Below are positions 1 through 9,469 of a stretch of DNA of 64,000 bases, in pieces (position 1 is the stretch's first letter; the number at the start of each line of letters is the position of its first letter). Under the pieces are notes generated by a model. It saw only the letters and a list, made by a program, of their open reading frames with translations. It searched no databases and had not been told where the DNA came from. A program made the translations under genes and the position numbers. Location of the stretch: assembly GCF_027307225.1 (NCBI RefSeq), contig NZ_DAHUXJ010000078.1:1-64000 (forward strand). Reading direction: 5' to 3'. This DNA comes from Bradyrhizobium sp. (lineage in GTDB: Bacteria > Pseudomonadota > Alphaproteobacteria > Rhizobiales > Xanthobacteraceae).

Positions 1-23
1 GTTTCGCGGTAACCTCGTCATAG

Positions 24-49
24 GAACTTCAAATTCTAAACCGCACTAG
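24..49. repeat. CTAG hairpin element, 3' arm only (cut by window edge)
   Basis: The 3' arm of a CTAG-bounded hairpin ends with CTAG at 46-49. Read in reverse complement it begins CTAGTGCGGT, then TTA, then GAATTTGAAGTTCC, so it carries the 3-nt bulge after 10 nt that marks this family. The matching 5' arm would lie before position 1. It is separated by 14 bp from the next element, forming a pair. Confidence 0.6.
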
Positions 50-63
50 AATCATATAATTGG

Positions 64-138
64 CTAGTGCTCCTTTGATTCCGAAGTTCGTAAACGTGGA
101 GCCGCAATATGATACGAACTTCGGAATCGGAGCACTAG
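64..138. repeat. CTAG hairpin element, class 1
   Basis: A 75-bp near-perfect inverted repeat with CTAG at both ends. The left arm reads CTAGTGCTCC-TTT-GATTC and the right arm (reverse complement) CTAGTGCTCC-GATTC, so the left arm has an extra TTT. The stem continues through CCGAAGTTCGTA. It lies just upstream of flhB, 27 bp before its ATG. Confidence 0.85.
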
Positions 139-165
139 TGCCGCCCAGGTGAAGGCTGCCTAACG

Positions 166-1239
166 ATGGCCGATGAAGACGACTCTGGCGAACGCACAGA
201 AGACCCTACGCAAAAACGTCTCGACGAAGCGCAGGAACGCGGCGACGTCGCCAAGAGCCAGGAGGTCAACACCTGGTTCATGATCTCCGGCGCGACCCTT
301 GTGCTGTCGACCTTTTCCGGCTCCATCGGCGGCATCGAGACGCCGTTGCGCAATCTCGTCGCCAATTCGTGGATGATCCGCACCGATGGCCCGGATCTTT
401 TGCGGCTGGCGCAAAACCTGGAATATGCCGTGTTTGGCGCCGTCGGCGTTCCGATCCTGATGCTGATGCTGGCGGCGATCGCCGCCAACATGCTGCAGCA
501 CCGTCTGGTCTGGTCGGGTGAATCGCTCAAGCCCAAGCTCTCGAAGATATCGCCGATGTCCGGTGCCGAACGCATTTTCGGCAAGCAGGCCCTGGCCAAT
601 TTCGCTAAGGGCCTGTTCAAGCTGGTGGCGCTCGGCTCGGTGATGACCGCGATCCTGTGGCCGGAGCGGCATCGTCTCGAATCGATGCTGAAGCTTGACC
701 CATCGGCCATGCTGGGCGTGGTCGTCAGCATGGCGCTGCATCTGATGGGAGCCGTGGTGGCAATGCTCGCCGTTGTTGCGATTGCGGATTATTTTTTCCA
801 GTACCGGCAGTGGTACGAGCGGCAGAAGATGTCGCTGCAGGAAATCAAGGACGAATTCAAGCAGTCGGAAGGAGATCCCCATATCAAGGGCCGTATCCGG
901 CAGTTGCGTCATGCACGCATGAAGAAGCGCATGATGGCGGCGGTTCCCAAGGCCTCCGTCATCATCACCAACCCGACCCACTATTCGGTCGCCTTGTCCT
1001 ACGAGCGTGGCATGCCGGCGCCGATTTGCGTCGCCAAGGGCGTGGACCTGATCGCGTTGAAGATCAGGGAAGTCGCCGGCCAACACAACATTCCGATCGT
1101 CGAGAACGTGCCGCTGGCCCGCGCGCTCTATGCCACCGTTGAAATCGACGAGGAGATACCGGTCGAACACTACCATGCGGTCGCCGGGATCATCGGCTAC
1201 GTGATGGGCCTCAAGGGTGGGGCTTCGGCCCGGCGGTAG
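166..1239 (+). CDS. flhB: Flagellar type III export switch protein FlhB
   Basis: FlhB is the inner-membrane protein of the flagellar export gate that undergoes self-cleavage and switches export from rod/hook to filament substrates. The 357-aa product has the typical acidic N-terminus (ERTEDPTQKRLDEAQERG), four hydrophobic segments between about residues 30 and 215, and a cytoplasmic domain with the autocleavage motif NPTH at residues 269-272. Length matches the family. The ATG is preceded by AGGTGAAGG about 11 nt upstream. cckA follows on the same strand after 198 bp in which I see no gene. Expected neighbours such as other flagellar genes would lie upstream, outside the window. Confidence 0.97.
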   Translation: MADEDDSGERTEDPTQKRLDEAQERGDVAKSQEVNTWFMISGATLVLSTFSGSIGGIETPLRNLVANSWMIRTDGPDLLRLAQNLEYAVFGAVGVPILMLMLAAIAANMLQHRLVWSGESLKPKLSKISPMSGAERIFGKQALANFAKGLFKLVALGSVMTAILWPERHRLESMLKLDPSAMLGVVVSMALHLMGAVVAMLAVVAIADYFFQYRQWYERQKMSLQEIKDEFKQSEGDPHIKGRIRQLRHARMKKRMMAAVPKASVIITNPTHYSVALSYERGMPAPICVAKGVDLIALKIREVAGQHNIPIVENVPLARALYATVEIDEEIPVEHYHAVAGIIGYVMGLKGGASARR

Positions 1240-1437
1240 CCGTGACAGGCCGCCGGTTCCGGACGGATATCGTTGATTGCCTTGCGAAATACCGAGGGGT
1301 GGACTTGCGCTAACGGGGCCGATTCAGGCAGTGAGGGGCTCGTGGTCTGATTCCATCAGCGTGCCGGCACGCCGAATCTAGCGTAAATGTAAATACTGCG
1401 CGTTGTTTCCGTGTCGACAGGCTAGTTTCCTTACCTC

Positions 1438-3987
1438 ATGATCGCCGAACCTGACCACTATCCGCCGCAACAACCGGCCGCTGCCCAGGAGCCGGTGCGG
1501 CGGAGCGGCAGTATCCTGCTGGTGCTCGTGGTGGCGGGCGCCATCGTGGCGATCGCGCTTGCGCTCACCACCCTCGGACGGGCGCAGGCGCAGCCTTATA
1601 TTCTGGGCCTGCTCGCACTGCTCGCGATGGTCGGGCTGTTCAACCTCTTTGCCTTTGCCGCCGGCATCGTCCGCTTCGCCGACCGTTCCGCCGACGATCC
1701 GGTCGTGCGGCGGATCGCCGATCTCGCCTATGACGGAATTGCCGTCACCGACTCGCGCGGTCATGTCGTCTATTCCAATTCGGCCTATCTGACGCTGACG
1801 GGGGCGGCGAGCCCCCATGACGTGCGCCCGGTGGAGCGGGTTTTTATCGGCAATCCGGACGTATCGGAGGCGGTGTTCCGGCTGCTCAAGGCGGCGCGCG
1901 AAGGCAAGCGTCAGCAGGAAGAGGTCCGCATCGCCGGCACCGATGGCGGCCTTGGTCGCTGGCTTCGGATGCGGGTCCGTCCGCTCGGTCAGAACAAGGG
2001 CGAGGCGAAGTATGCGGTGTGGTCGGTCGCCGATATCACCCGTGACCGCGAGCGGCAGGAGGACGTGTTTCAGGAGCTGCAACACGCGATCGAATATCTC
2101 GATCACGCCCCGTGCGGCTTCTTCTCGGTCAACGCGGCCGGCGAAATCGCCTATGTCAACGCGACGCTCGCCAACTGGCTCGATTACGACCTCGCGGAGA
2201 TCGGATCGGGCGGCTTGAAGCTGACCGATATCGTCGCCGGCGACGGGGCCGCGCTTCTGACGTCGATTACGCCCGCGCCGGGCGCTGTCACGACCGAAGT
2301 CTTCGATGTCGATTTGCGGATGCGGACCGGCAAGACGATGCCGGCGCGGCTTTATCACAAGCTCGCTTTCGGTGCCGACGGCGCGCCGGGCGCCTCGCGG
2401 ACGCTCGTTATCAGCCGCGCACGCGACGAGCGCGCAGACCCGCAGCGGGCGGCCGAAGTGCGCTTCATGCGCTTCTTCGACCATACGCCGATGGCGATTG
2501 CGACGGTCGACCGCTCCGGCGCGATCGTGAGCGCCAACGCGCGCTTCGCCAAGCTGGCGCAGGCGCTGGGCTCCGACGGCAAATCGATCTTCAACACGGT
2601 CAATGCGCGCGACCGCAATCTCCTGGTGGCGGCCATCAACCAGGCGGCAATGGGGCAGGGCGACATCGCGCCTGCCGAGGTGATGCTCGACGGCGCCAAG
2701 GAACGCTGGGGGCAATTCTTCGTCACCGCCGTCGAGGAGGACGAGCGCGAGGCCGAGGCCGCCATCGTCTACATGCTGGAGACGACCGAACGCCGCGCGC
2801 TGGAGAACCAGATCAACCAGTCGCAGAAGATGGACATGGTCGGCCAGCTTGCCGGCGGCATCGCGCACGACTTCAATAACGTGCTGTCCGCGATCATGAT
2901 GGCGAACGACTTCCTGTTGAACGCGCACAAGCCGACCGATCCGTCGTTCCAGGACATCATGCAGATCAAGCAGAACGCGACGCGGGCAGCGACGCTGGTG
3001 CGCCAGTTGCTGGCGTTCTCGCGCCGCCAGACGCTGCGGCCGCAGGTGCTCGATCTCGGCGATGCGCTGTCCGATCTCACCATGCTGCTGCGCCGCCTGA
3101 TTGGCGAGAAGGTGAAACTCGACCTGATCCACGGCCGCGACCTCTGGCCGGTGAAGGTCGACGTCTCGCAATTCGAACAGGTGATCGTCAATCTCGCGGT
3201 CAACGCCCGCGACGCCATGGCCGATGGCGGCAAGCTCACGGTGCGAACGGCCAACGTCACGACTGAGGACGCCGCGCAACTCGCCTACAAGGGCATGCCG
3301 GCGGCTGAATATGTCCGGATTGACATCATTGACACCGGCACCGGCATTCCAGCCGAGATCATCGACAAGATCTTCGAGCCGTTCTTCTCGACCAAGGATG
3401 TCGGCAAGGGCACCGGACTTGGCCTCTCGACGGTCTACGGCATCGTCAAGCAGACCGGCGGCTTCGTCTATGTCGATTCCGAGCCCGGCAAAGGCACGTC
3501 ATTCCGCATCTTCCTGCCGCGACATCATGCCGAGCAGGAAGTGGCGGTCGAACTCGCCGCCGTCAATGGTTCGGGCAAGGAGGCGCCTGCCGAAGCAAAG
3601 CCGCGCACCGAACTGACCGGGCATGGCACGATTCTGCTGGTCGAGGACGAGGAGGGTCTGCGTTCGCTCAATGCGCGCGGCCTGCGTTCGCGGGGCTACA
3701 GCGTGATCGAGGCCTCCAACGGCGTCGAGGCGCTGGAGGCGCTGGAAGAGAAGGATGGCGCCGTCGATCTCGTGGTGTCGGACGTGGTGATGCCGGAGAT
3801 GGATGGCCCGACGCTGCTCAAGACCATGCGCCAGCGCAATCCCGACCTGAAGATCATCTTCGTGTCGGGCTATGCCGAAGACGCTTTCGAGAAGAGCCTG
3901 CCCGAGAACCAGCAGTTCGCATTCCTGCCGAAACCCTTCACACTGAGCCAGCTTGTCGCAGCGGTGAAGGAGACCATGGCGCCCTAG
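1438..3987 (+). CDS. cckA: Cell-cycle hybrid histidine kinase CckA
   Basis: CckA is the membrane hybrid sensor kinase that sends phosphate through ChpT to CtrA in Alphaproteobacteria. The 849-aa protein has two N-terminal membrane segments (about residues 22-45 and 52-75), PAS-like regions (about 85-450), a dimerisation/phosphoacceptor helix with [10 protein letters not shown] (His477), an HATPase domain with DTGTGIP and [11 protein letters not shown] motifs, and a C-terminal receiver domain with phospho-Asp782 in [12 protein letters not shown] and the conserved KPF lysine. The start ATG has no strong Shine-Dalgarno sequence. The stop codon TAG lies inside the CTAG terminus of a hairpin repeat, so the end of the gene is set by that element. 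Confidence 0.95.
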   Translation: MIAEPDHYPPQQPAAAQEPVRRSGSILLVLVVAGAIVAIALALTTLGRAQAQPYILGLLALLAMVGLFNLFAFAAGIVRFADRSADDPVVRRIADLAYDGIAVTDSRGHVVYSNSAYLTLTGAASPHDVRPVERVFIGNPDVSEAVFRLLKAAREGKRQQEEVRIAGTDGGLGRWLRMRVRPLGQNKGEAKYAVWSVADITRDRERQEDVFQELQHAIEYLDHAPCGFFSVNAAGEIAYVNATLANWLDYDLAEIGSGGLKLTDIVAGDGAALLTSITPAPGAVTTEVFDVDLRMRTGKTMPARLYHKLAFGADGAPGASRTLVISRARDERADPQRAAEVRFMRFFDHTPMAIATVDRSGAIVSANARFAKLAQALGSDGKSIFNTVNARDRNLLVAAINQAAMGQGDIAPAEVMLDGAKERWGQFFVTAVEEDEREAEAAIVYMLETTERRALENQINQSQKMDMVGQLAGGIAHDFNNVLSAIMMANDFLLNAHKPTDPSFQDIMQIKQNATRAATLVRQLLAFSRRQTLRPQVLDLGDALSDLTMLLRRLIGEKVKLDLIHGRDLWPVKVDVSQFEQVIVNLAVNARDAMADGGKLTVRTANVTTEDAAQLAYKGMPAAEYVRIDIIDTGTGIPAEIIDKIFEPFFSTKDVGKGTGLGLSTVYGIVKQTGGFVYVDSEPGKGTSFRIFLPRHHAEQEVAVELAAVNGSGKEAPAEAKPRTELTGHGTILLVEDEEGLRSLNARGLRSRGYSVIEASNGVEALEALEEKDGAVDLVVSDVVMPEMDGPTLLKTMRQRNPDLKIIFVSGYAEDAFEKSLPENQQFAFLPKPFTLSQLVAAVKETMAP

Positions 3988-4059
3988 TGGTCCGATTCTA
4001 ACATTTGCATCCCGGTCTGGCTGGCATTTTTGCAAATGTTAGAATCAAAGGACCACTAG
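3984..4059. repeat. CTAG hairpin element, class 1
   Basis: A 76-bp inverted repeat bounded by CTAG. The left arm is CTAGTGGTCC-GATTCTAAC; the right arm, reverse complemented, is CTAGTGGTCC-TTT-GATTCTAAC, so the TTT bulge is in the right arm. Its first CTAG contains the TAG stop of cckA. It pairs with the next element across a 12-bp spacer. Confidence 0.9.
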
Positions 4060-4071
4060 CAAATATAGATT

Positions 4072-4149
4072 CCAGTGGAGTTTTGGATTTGGCATTCGCA
4101 CTACGCATTCCGGGCGGGAGGGTAGCGAATGCCAAATCCACTCCACTGG
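4072..4149. repeat. CTAG-type hairpin element, class 2
   Basis: A 78-bp inverted repeat of the second sequence class (core GGATTTGGCATTCGC). Termini are CCAG/CTGG instead of CTAG. The left arm reads CCAGTGGAGT-TTT-GGATTTGG; the right arm lacks TTT. The bulge is again 10 nt from the end, and it faces the bulge arm of the preceding element. Confidence 0.88.
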
Positions 4150-4313
4150 TAAGGTTGATAATGAGTTGCAAGACCTGATACCCCGCGACGCCGCGCCGCA
4201 GCCTCGCCCCCTCGCTGTGGCTTCCCTTTACAGGCGACTTTGCCCATCTAAGGGGCGCTTCCTCCCAAAGGCATCAAGGCCGTTGGGAAAACGGGTTTCC
4301 AGGGAACATCGCC

Positions 4314-5261
4314 ATGAATTTCAGGCAACGTGCTTTCGGTTTGGTGCAGGCGCTCGCCGTCGTTTTATCGCTGGCCGTGCCGCTCGTCGTCGCGGCATCG
4401 TCGGCGGACGCGCGGATCGGCCGTGGCGTCAGCTCGGGCTCGCGCGGATCGCGGACGTATTCCGCGCCGCCCTCGACCTCGACGGCACCGAGTGCCGCCC
4501 AGCCCTTCAACCGCACGTCCACCAATCCCGGCAGTTCCGGCTTTGGCAGGCCGGGCGGCGGTTTCTTCAACCGTCCCGGCTCAGGCCTGTTCCGCGGCCT
4601 CGCGGCGGGATTCCTCGGCGCCGGGCTGCTCGGCATGCTGTTCGGCGGCGGCCTGTTCGGCGGGATCGGCGGATTCTCATCGATCATCGGGCTTCTCCTG
4701 CAGATTGCCGTGATCGTGTTCCTGGTGCGGCTTGCGATGTCGTGGTGGCAGCGCCGCCATGAAATGGGCACGGCCTATGCCGGCGGTCCGTCGCCGCTCG
4801 GCGCCCAGGCCAGTTCCCGCTCCGCGACGGGTTTTGGACTGGGATCCGGCAGCGCGCCGCTTCAGATTCTCCCCGCCGACTATGAAGCGTTCGAACGGTT
4901 GCTTGGGGACACCCAGGCGGCATGGTCGAACGAGGATGTCGGGCGGCTTCGCACACTAGCGACGCCGGAGATGGTGTCGTATTTCTCCCGCGATCTCGAC
5001 GAGAACAGGTCGCGCAACGTCGTCAACAAGGTTTCCGGCACGAGGCTTCTGCAGGGCGACCTTGCCGAAGCCTGGCGCGAGGGCGGCGCCGATTATGCCA
5101 GCGTCGCGATGCGCTATTCGCTGATCGACACGACGCTTGATCGCAACAGCGGCCGCATGGTCGAGGGCAGCGAACAGCCGGAGGAAGTGACGGAAGTATG
5201 GACCTTCCTGCGGCCTCGCGGCGGCAACTGGATCCTGTCGGCCATCCAGCAGACTTCCTGA
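4314..5261 (+). CDS. Tim44-like domain membrane protein
   Basis: The 315-aa protein has an N-terminal signal/anchor (residues about 8-32), a Ser/Pro/Gly-rich linker, a strongly hydrophobic Gly/Leu/Phe-rich segment with a membrane helix (about 95-145), and a C-terminal domain (about 180-315) that looks like the bacterial Tim44 family (PF04280): LPADYEAFERLLG, a central LLQGDLAEAWREGGADYASV and a WTFLRP...W end. Tim44-like domains of Alphaproteobacteria are thought to be peripheral membrane or lipid-interacting; the substrate here is unknown. It stands alone, followed by a probable intrinsic terminator. Confidence 0.82.
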   Translation: MNFRQRAFGLVQALAVVLSLAVPLVVAASSADARIGRGVSSGSRGSRTYSAPPSTSTAPSAAQPFNRTSTNPGSSGFGRPGGGFFNRPGSGLFRGLAAGFLGAGLLGMLFGGGLFGGIGGFSSIIGLLLQIAVIVFLVRLAMSWWQRRHEMGTAYAGGPSPLGAQASSRSATGFGLGSGSAPLQILPADYEAFERLLGDTQAAWSNEDVGRLRTLATPEMVSYFSRDLDENRSRNVVNKVSGTRLLQGDLAEAWREGGADYASVAMRYSLIDTTLDRNSGRMVEGSEQPEEVTEVWTFLRPRGGNWILSAIQQTS

Positions 5262-5290
5262 TCACTTGAAAACGTGCTGGCGAAAGAGCG

Positions 5291-5317
5291 ACGCCGCGGC
5301 AAGACCGTGGCGTTTTT
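5291..5317 (+). terminator. Intrinsic terminator after Tim44-domain gene
   Basis: Stem ACGCCGCGG / CCGTGGCGT (one G-U pair) with loop CAAGA, followed directly by TTTTT. It lies 30 bp after the stop codon of the upstream gene on the same strand. Confidence 0.75.
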
Positions 5318-5422
5318 CCTGCCCGTGGAATAATTTCGGCTGGGATTTGTTGGTGTTGATTGGTCCAGCCCGTGGGCAAGCGAAGCAGTAAAGTTGAATC
5401 AAGAACGATGGGAGGAATTTCA

Positions 5423-6112
5423 ATGTCTGCATTTGCCAGAGATATTTCTCATCTTGGTCTTCTCTCGGCGGTTGCCTTGTTCGCAGGCCTTGCCGTGCAG
5501 CCAGCGCAGGCCCAATCGGCCAATATGACCTTCTTCGTTACCTCCGCCGGCCCCGGCAAGGGCGCCGATCTCGGCGGACTCGACGGCGCCGACAAGCATT
5601 GCGCAACGCTGGCGGCTGCCGCCGGCGCGACCGGCAAGACGTGGCACGCCTATCTCTCCACCCAGGCCGCCGACGGCAAGCCCGCCGTGAATGCACGCGA
5701 CCGTATCGGCAAGGGACCGTGGCAGAACGCGAAGGGCGTCGTGGTCGCCAGGAACGTTGCCGATCTGCACAGCGCCGCCAATAATCTCAGCAAGCAGACG
5801 TCGCTTAGTGAAAATGGCGAGGTGATCAATGGCCGCGGCGAAACGCCGAACCGTCATGACGCCCTGACCGGATCGCAAGCCGACGGCACGGCATTTCCGG
5901 CCGGCGAAGATCGTACCTGCAAGAACTGGACGAGCGCGACGCAAGGTGCGGCGATGCTCGGTCATATCGACCGCATCGGTCTGCGCGACGATGACGCTTC
6001 AAAGTCCTGGAACTCTGCGCATCCCTCGCGTGGTCCGGACGGCGGCTGCTCGCAGTCCGACCTGAAGAGCACTGGCGGTGACGGCCTGCTTTACTGCTTC
6101 GCGGCGAACTGA
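5423..6112 (+). CDS. Secreted lectin-fold-like protein of unknown function
   Basis: The 229-aa product has a signal peptide ending at AQAQS (about residue 31) and a mature domain beginning TFFVTSAGPGKG, then GGLDGADKHC, TWHAYLST and a C-terminal CFAAN. The order 'F.TS...G.LGGL.GAD..C' resembles the DUF1554/endostatin-like C-type-lectin fold family of secreted bacterial proteins; this is recognition by pattern, not a proven assignment. Four cysteines in the mature part could form disulfides. ATG 5423 is chosen because GGGAGGAA lies 5-12 nt upstream; in-frame starts further upstream lack such a site. No operon partner is evident. Confidence 0.72.
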   Translation: MSAFARDISHLGLLSAVALFAGLAVQPAQAQSANMTFFVTSAGPGKGADLGGLDGADKHCATLAAAAGATGKTWHAYLSTQAADGKPAVNARDRIGKGPWQNAKGVVVARNVADLHSAANNLSKQTSLSENGEVINGRGETPNRHDALTGSQADGTAFPAGEDRTCKNWTSATQGAAMLGHIDRIGLRDDDASKSWNSAHPSRGPDGGCSQSDLKSTGGDGLLYCFAAN

Positions 6113-6126
6113 CTTCGGCGCTGGTA

Positions 6127-6300
6127 CTTTTCTTCACCTCTTCCTAGGTCGGCGAGCGGCGAAGCGCTCTTGCGCGCCGGCGCGAAGCTGGGGTGCGTGT
6201 TTTCAACAACAATTCTGGTCATTCAACGAAACCGGCGCTCCGCCGAGCGGCCTTCGATCGGCCACCCCCTACTGCTCGCTCTCGCTCGCGGGGAGGGATA
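6127..6300. repeat. Decayed copy of interspersed repeat family D
   Basis: Shows the same order of blocks as the better preserved copy at 20053-20218: GGTCGGCGAGC...GAAGCGCTCTTGCGC, AAGC.GGGGTG, GTTTTCAA, a second half ending GGGGAGGGATA. It has many substitutions. Fills most of the gene-free stretch 6113-6400. Confidence 0.6.
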
Positions 6301-6400
6301 CGGGGTTGCCTCGTCAAACGTGATTTCCCTGCCGCAGGTTTTTCGGAAGCCTCAACCGTTTGGTTGATGCGGGCAAGCCGCGACGCTGGCATTGAGTTAG

Positions 6401-6786
6401 GTGGCAATATCCGCAAAAACGGTGATGGCTCGCCGCAAGCACATTTCATCATTCGAATCACGCTGGGTCCGCGACGCCGTGATTTTCAGCAGTCGATGCG
6501 CGGAAACAACCGCCGCTGTCGCATGCGAGATACCTGCATTGGCACGAATAGCCCATACAGCGATGGCAAAGCTTGCGGAGCGGTATGGGCTGACTCCGAC
6601 CGAAGCCGGGGTGCTGCGGGCCGTCGTCGAAGAGAACGGCAGCGTGCAGGCGATTGCTGCTGCGATCCGCTGCCGGAGGCGACCGTCAAGACGCATCTGC
6701 AACACCTGTTTCAGAAGGCCGGCAGCAGGCGGCCGATCGATCTCGTCAAGCTGGTGCTGACCATGGCCCAGCGCTCGGTCGAGTGA
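6401..6786 (+). pseudogene. Frameshifted remnant of LuxR-type HTH regulator
   Basis: The first frame encodes a segment ending RYGLTPTEAGVLRAVV and then QAIAAAIR; the next frame continues PEATVKTHLQHLFQKAG and PIDLVKLVLTMAQ. Joined, these form a normal C-terminal LuxR-type helix-turn-helix. The frame changes near 6670-6675, in GCGATCCGCTGCCGG. Only the C-terminal 120 or so residues remain of what is a protein of about 370 aa in its intact neighbour at 7234-8334, with which it shares the LTP..., ATA/VKTHL and FQK.G blocks. Most likely a decayed tandem paralogue. Confidence 0.68.
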
Positions 6787-6831
6787 TGACGGTCGAACGC
6801 CCGTTCAAATTCCCCCCACGATCCACAACAG

Positions 6832-7047
6832 ATGGAGCGCCGCGTGCCAGTTGATTTCGAAAATAGTTCTGCCGCATCCAATCGGATCACAACCACGGAT
6901 CAGGAGCGTCGCGCCAAGACGCTCGTTTCGGTTCTCGCCTTGGCTGCGGTGGTCTCGCTGGCAATGGCGATATTGGCCAGCTCGCGCATTCCGCCCGAAG
7001 GGCGGGCCGAGCTGTTCCAGATGCAATCCGCTCTCGTCGTACCTTAG
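6832..7047 (+). CDS. Small single-span membrane protein, hypothetical
   Basis: A 71-aa frame with a charged N-terminus (MERRVPVDFENSS), QERRAKT, a hydrophobic segment at about residues 31-50 (LVSVLALAAVVSLAMAIL) and a short tail. No clear Shine-Dalgarno sequence. It lies between the broken and intact LuxR-type genes. It may be real or a remnant; I do not recognise a family. Confidence 0.35.
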   Translation: MERRVPVDFENSSAASNRITTTDQERRAKTLVSVLALAAVVSLAMAILASSRIPPEGRAELFQMQSALVVP

Positions 7048-7233
7048 GACAGCGGCGATTCCGTTGCCGATGTTGTGATCCATTTCACAAAGCGCGCGCG
7101 GCCGATCGCATACGATTTCGATCGGCATCGCCGGCAAAGCCGTTGCACGGCTGTTGTTGGCGTGCGCATGTTTCACTAGGATAGCCCTATTTTCTGCGGA
7201 GAGATTGCGTTCATTTGTTGTGGGGGAGCGGCG

Positions 7234-8334
7234 ATGCGCGACACCGACAGTTTTGATCACCTCGCCGATATCATCTATGACGCCGCGGTCGATGCGGCAG
7301 AGTGGCCTCGCGTGCTTCAGCGGCTTGCGAGCACCTTTGGTGCCTCTTCAGCGCATCTCTCGATCGAGGCAACGCGATCAGCGCCGGCCCGGCTGATCTC
7401 TTTCGGTACCGACCCAAGCTGGGATCGGCGCTACGCTGAATATTACGGTCCGCGCAACGTCGCCTGGCAGCGGATGCAGCAACGCAAACTCAACGGAATT
7501 GTCTGCGACCGCCAAGTCTTGCCAAAGGAAGAGTTTCGTCGGTCGGAGTTCTACAACGACTTTCTGCGTCCGCAGGATAGCGAAGAGATCCTTGCGTCTC
7601 TCGCCGTGCCGCAAACGAACACGACGGGTGCTGGCGTCGTTACTCTCTGGCGGTCGGAGCGCTTCGGACCATGGCAGTCCACGCATATCGAAACACTCAC
7701 GAGGCTGACGCCGCATCTGCGCCGCGCGATCCGGGTCAACCTGCGGATGGGAGAGCTACAAACCGAGCACCATCTGACCAGAGAGGCGCTCTATCGGCTG
7801 AACTCTGGCGTCATCCTGCTCACTGAGCAGGGGACGGTGGAGCTCATCAACAAGGCCGCCGAAGCCGTGCTCGCTGACGGGGCGCTGCGTCTCGAAGGGC
7901 GGCAGCTCGCTGCTGCAACGGCATCCGAGGGCACCGCCTTGAAGCAACTGGTCGCGAACGCGGCCCGAGGCGGAGACAGCGGTTCGCTGGTGATTGGCCG
8001 CGAAGGAAAGCCTTGCGTGCTGGTGTTCGCGATCCCGGCACGCGCGGAGAGCTGTGGGCTGATTGGCGGAGCGCGGGGCGCGATCGTGTTTCTCCGCGAC
8101 CTTGAGCGGCCGCTGCGGCGATGCCCGACAGCATTCGCCGATCATTTCGACCTGACGCCTGCGCAAGTCGCGCTCGCCAACGAACTCCTGCAGGGCGGCG
8201 GGCTCGCGGCCGTGGCGAGGCGGCTTGGAATCTCCCACGCCACCGCCCGAACGCATCTCATTCATATCTTCCAGAAGACTGGCGTGCGGCGCCAAGCCGA
8301 GCTGGTTAGCCTCGTGCTGGAATGGTCGAGGTGA
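7234..8334 (+). CDS. LuxR-type HTH transcriptional regulator
   Basis: 366 aa. The N-terminal two thirds (about 1-270) is a sensor region of the type seen before LuxR-type helix-turn-helix domains in Bradyrhizobium, with a PAS-like part around LNSGVILLTEQGTVELINKAAE. The C-terminal domain (about 300-366) reads FDLTPAQVALANELL, LGISHATARTHLIHIFQKTGV and LVSLVLEW, a full LuxR-type DNA-binding domain. No receiver domain or autoinducer-domain signature is visible, so the signal is unknown. A GGGGGAG sequence precedes the ATG by 6 nt. It is a paralogue of the pseudogene just upstream. Confidence 0.85.
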   Translation: MRDTDSFDHLADIIYDAAVDAAEWPRVLQRLASTFGASSAHLSIEATRSAPARLISFGTDPSWDRRYAEYYGPRNVAWQRMQQRKLNGIVCDRQVLPKEEFRRSEFYNDFLRPQDSEEILASLAVPQTNTTGAGVVTLWRSERFGPWQSTHIETLTRLTPHLRRAIRVNLRMGELQTEHHLTREALYRLNSGVILLTEQGTVELINKAAEAVLADGALRLEGRQLAAATASEGTALKQLVANAARGGDSGSLVIGREGKPCVLVFAIPARAESCGLIGGARGAIVFLRDLERPLRRCPTAFADHFDLTPAQVALANELLQGGGLAAVARRLGISHATARTHLIHIFQKTGVRRQAELVSLVLEWSR

Positions 8335-8475
8335 CGGACTGAAAGCAACCCGGCGGGCTGGTCCGGTTGACCCCTCAATAGCGGCCATCCGAGCACCCCC
8401 CGGACAGACGAGAAAAGGGCCACGGCAGACATCGGGCACAGCCAGTCAGGGCCCAGAAGAGAAATCTTGTTGATA

Positions 8476-9324
8476 ATGTCGGCGCGCCTTAGGCTTCCGC
8501 CCTTGAGGGCCCTTATGGAAATCAAGCGTGCACTGCCCCGTTGCCAAATTCGAGACGTCGTGCGCTCGTTCGAAGAGAGACGGGTCGAATTGGGAAGCGC
8601 GGTGCTGTCCTGGCCAGTCGCTGCAAGGCCTCATCAGATCCTGAATATTCATCTGGCGGAGCCTTATCGCGTTCGCGTCAATGGTGGTCAGGAAAACACC
8701 GCGCCGGAAATGGGTGTGGTGGGGCCGCAAACCTATCGTCGTGCCCATGTTCGTCTGTCGGGCTCGATCCACGTTTTCAACATCTTGTTTCAGCCGACCG
8801 GCCTGAACCGTTTGGTCGGAATCAAGATGACGTCCTTGGTCAATCAAGACCCTGCAGCTTCAGACGTTCTTGGCAAATCCGCCGCCGATCTCGGCGATGC
8901 CGTACGTATGGCGCCGGACTTTAATCTGCGCGTTGCGGCCGTCGAACGGTGGATCGGGACGATCCTCGACAGGCGCGGCCCGGACGACGTGATCGGCCTC
9001 GCCTCACAACGGATGATTGCCGTCCGGGGACAAGTGCGGATCGAGGATTTGGTCGCGAAATCCGGTCTTAGTGCCAGTCAATTCCAGCGTCGTTTCGCGG
9101 CACAAGTCGGGATGACACCGAAACTGTTCACACGAACGATCCGGTTCGAAAGAGCGCTGATCGCGCGCCGCGATGCCCCGAACCGCCCCTGGACCGACAT
9201 CATTCACGAACTCGGCTACTTTGATCAAGCGCATTTCATCCGCGAATGCCACGCCTTTGCTGGCTTGTCGCCGAGCGGGCTCGTCGGCGACTGGGACAAC
9301 ATCTTTTTCCCGGCAGATGACTAA
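8476..9324 (+). CDS. AraC-family transcriptional regulator
   Basis: 282 aa from ATG 8476. The N-terminal half (to about residue 150) is a cupin-like sensor region; the C-terminal part holds two helix-turn-helix motifs, the first in VRIEDLVAKSGLSASQFQRRF and the second in WTDIIHELGYFDQAHFIREC, ending AGLSPSGLVGDW. This is the AraC/XylS arrangement. The next gene downstream on the strand is a SnoaL-like protein 145 bp away, a possible target. The ATG at 8515 is an alternative start. Confidence 0.88.
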   Translation: MSARLRLPPLRALMEIKRALPRCQIRDVVRSFEERRVELGSAVLSWPVAARPHQILNIHLAEPYRVRVNGGQENTAPEMGVVGPQTYRRAHVRLSGSIHVFNILFQPTGLNRLVGIKMTSLVNQDPAASDVLGKSAADLGDAVRMAPDFNLRVAAVERWIGTILDRRGPDDVIGLASQRMIAVRGQVRIEDLVAKSGLSASQFQRRFAAQVGMTPKLFTRTIRFERALIARRDAPNRPWTDIIHELGYFDQAHFIRECHAFAGLSPSGLVGDWDNIFFPADD

Positions 9325-9386
9325 AATCTACAAGCGCTTTCCCCAGTTTTCTCGCAAGCTATGGCCGAACGGGAGCAACGGCGAAG

Positions 9387-9467
9387 ATGATAGTCACGCG
9401 GCGCAGATTCGGCATCATCGCAGCTGGAATTGCGGTCGTCGCGGGCAACCCAGACTTGGAGCGATAG
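9387..9467 (+). other. 26-codon ORF encoding an orphan Tat-type signal peptide
   Basis: ATG 9387 opens a 26-codon frame MIVTRRRFGIIAAGIAVVAG... with a twin-arginine motif (RRRFG) and a hydrophobic stretch, ending in TAG at 9465-9467, just 2 bp before the ATG of the SnoaL-like gene in another frame. It looks like the detached export signal of a formerly longer protein, or a tiny leader ORF. Too short to be sure. Confidence 0.35.
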
Positions 9468-9469
9468 GC

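Noticed and set aside
1378..3279. 633-codon frame antisense to cckA
   Set aside because: It is the GC-rich shadow of cckA; composition is Arg/Asp/His-heavy with no domain, whereas the plus frame is a complete kinase.
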